Source: an uncultured Alphaproteobacteria bacterium (GTDB lineage Bacteria > Pseudomonadota > Alphaproteobacteria > Methylaequorales > Methylaequoraceae). From it: DNA of 64,000 nt. The DNA is taken from contig CACMJG010000002.1 in the NCBI GenBank assembly GCA_902613995.1, positions 138,922 to 202,921 of the forward strand, given 5' to 3'. Position numbers and translations under genes: made by a program. Below are positions 63,866 through 64,000 of the stretch, in pieces (within the stretch, counting starts at the first letter, position 1; every line of letters begins with the position of its first letter). The notes beneath the pieces are model-generated. The model was not told the DNA's origin, made no database searches, and saw only the letters and a list, made by a program, of their open reading frames with translations.

Positions 63866-64000
63866 ACAATCAAGTGGATTCAAACTTACTTTTTTCAAAT
63901 TAAGCTCTAAAGAATAATCAGGATAATCGTACCTAAAAAAACTGGCTATTCCTTGATCATTAAGATGAAGCGTTTGCTCAAAAATTGGAGTTTGCACTTT
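63854..64000 (-). CDS. C-terminal end of an unidentified protein (start outside window)
   Basis: On the minus strand an open frame enters at the right edge and ends with TAA at 63854-63856, giving 48 residues: VQTPIFEQTLHLNDQGI, then SFFRYDYPDYSLELNLKKVSL and a final cysteine NPLDCKNR. The alternating beta-like pattern and terminal cysteine recall the end of DUF1849/EipB periplasmic proteins, but the fragment is too short to be sure. Convergent with amtB. Confidence 0.5.
   Translation of the reverse strand, partial: KVQTPIFEQTLHLNDQGIASFFRYDYPDYSLELNLKKVSLNPLDCKNR

Overview
The window is a 64 kb piece of a very AT-rich (roughly 30% GC by eye), extremely compact bacterial chromosome. Gene content and gene order point to an alphaproteobacterium with a small, streamlined genome, of the marine SAR11/HIMB59/AEGEAN-169 kind. 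The main evidence is the order coxB-coxA-ctaB-coxF-ctaG-coxC-surf1, the split F0 operon atpI-atpB-atpE-b'-b, the block pmbA-IMPase-msbA-DUF374-waaA-lpxK with a DUF4170 gene beside it, the run etfQO-TPR-ispE, and a FeuPQ-like two-component system preceded by a PepSY gene. The exact lineage is inferred. I see no insertion sequence, prophage, CRISPR array, rRNA or pseudogene. No gene-free stretch exceeds about 190 bases.

Layout. 1-7.3 kb: end of ileS, lspA, two lipoproteins, a pair of M16 peptidases, and pgi, all packed head to tail. 7.3-15.4 kb: mutL, then (minus strand) rsmD, a pseudouridine synthase and a PuuD-like amidotransferase, then a cyclophilin-like protein and tadA, purD (minus), xseA and an M23 peptidase. 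15.3-22.1 kb (minus): envelope genes lpxK, waaA, a DUF374 acyltransferase, msbA, an IMPase and pmbA. 22.1-27 kb: DUF4170, ubiA, rsmE, gshA, chorismate mutase, tldD. 27-34 kb: the aa3-type cytochrome c oxidase operon, including a 29-residue coxF-like gene, followed by thrC. 34-37 kb: yqgE, a DsbD-like reductase and a peroxiredoxin. 37-45 kb (minus): rnhA, thrB, the ATP synthase F0 genes, smc, dsbA-like and a DUF721/DciA-like gene. 45-49 kb: mutY, PepSY protein, response regulator, sensor kinase, rnhB. 49-57 kb: fasciclin protein, moaB, family-4-like UDG, etfQO, TPR protein, ispE, tRNA-Gln and an ABC-F ATPase. 57-62 kb: a DASS anion transporter, a GT4 glycosyltransferase, a PIG-L deacetylase and a flippase-like membrane protein, then an uncharacterised minus-strand gene. 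62.3-64 kb: amtB behind a sigma-54-like promoter, a strong hairpin terminator, and the tail of a minus-strand gene running off the window.

Functional themes are aerobic respiration and ATP synthesis (cox, atp, etfQO, ubiA), outer-membrane and lipid A assembly (lpxK, waaA, msbA, lspA, BamF-like), DNA repair (mutL, mutY, UDG, xseA, RNases H), thiol and redox chemistry (gshA, DsbD-like, DsbA-like, peroxiredoxin) and ammonium uptake. Compactness shows in overlapping stops and starts, tail-to-tail overlaps that leave no room for terminators, and frequent TTG start codons (about ten).

The leads I consider most worth following are the sigma-54-type promoter on amtB, the GT4/PIG-L/flippase cluster (possibly an amino-sugar glycolipid pathway), the conserved-unknown gene at 61553-62272, the TPR gene without a convenient start codon, and the tiny coxF-like gene.
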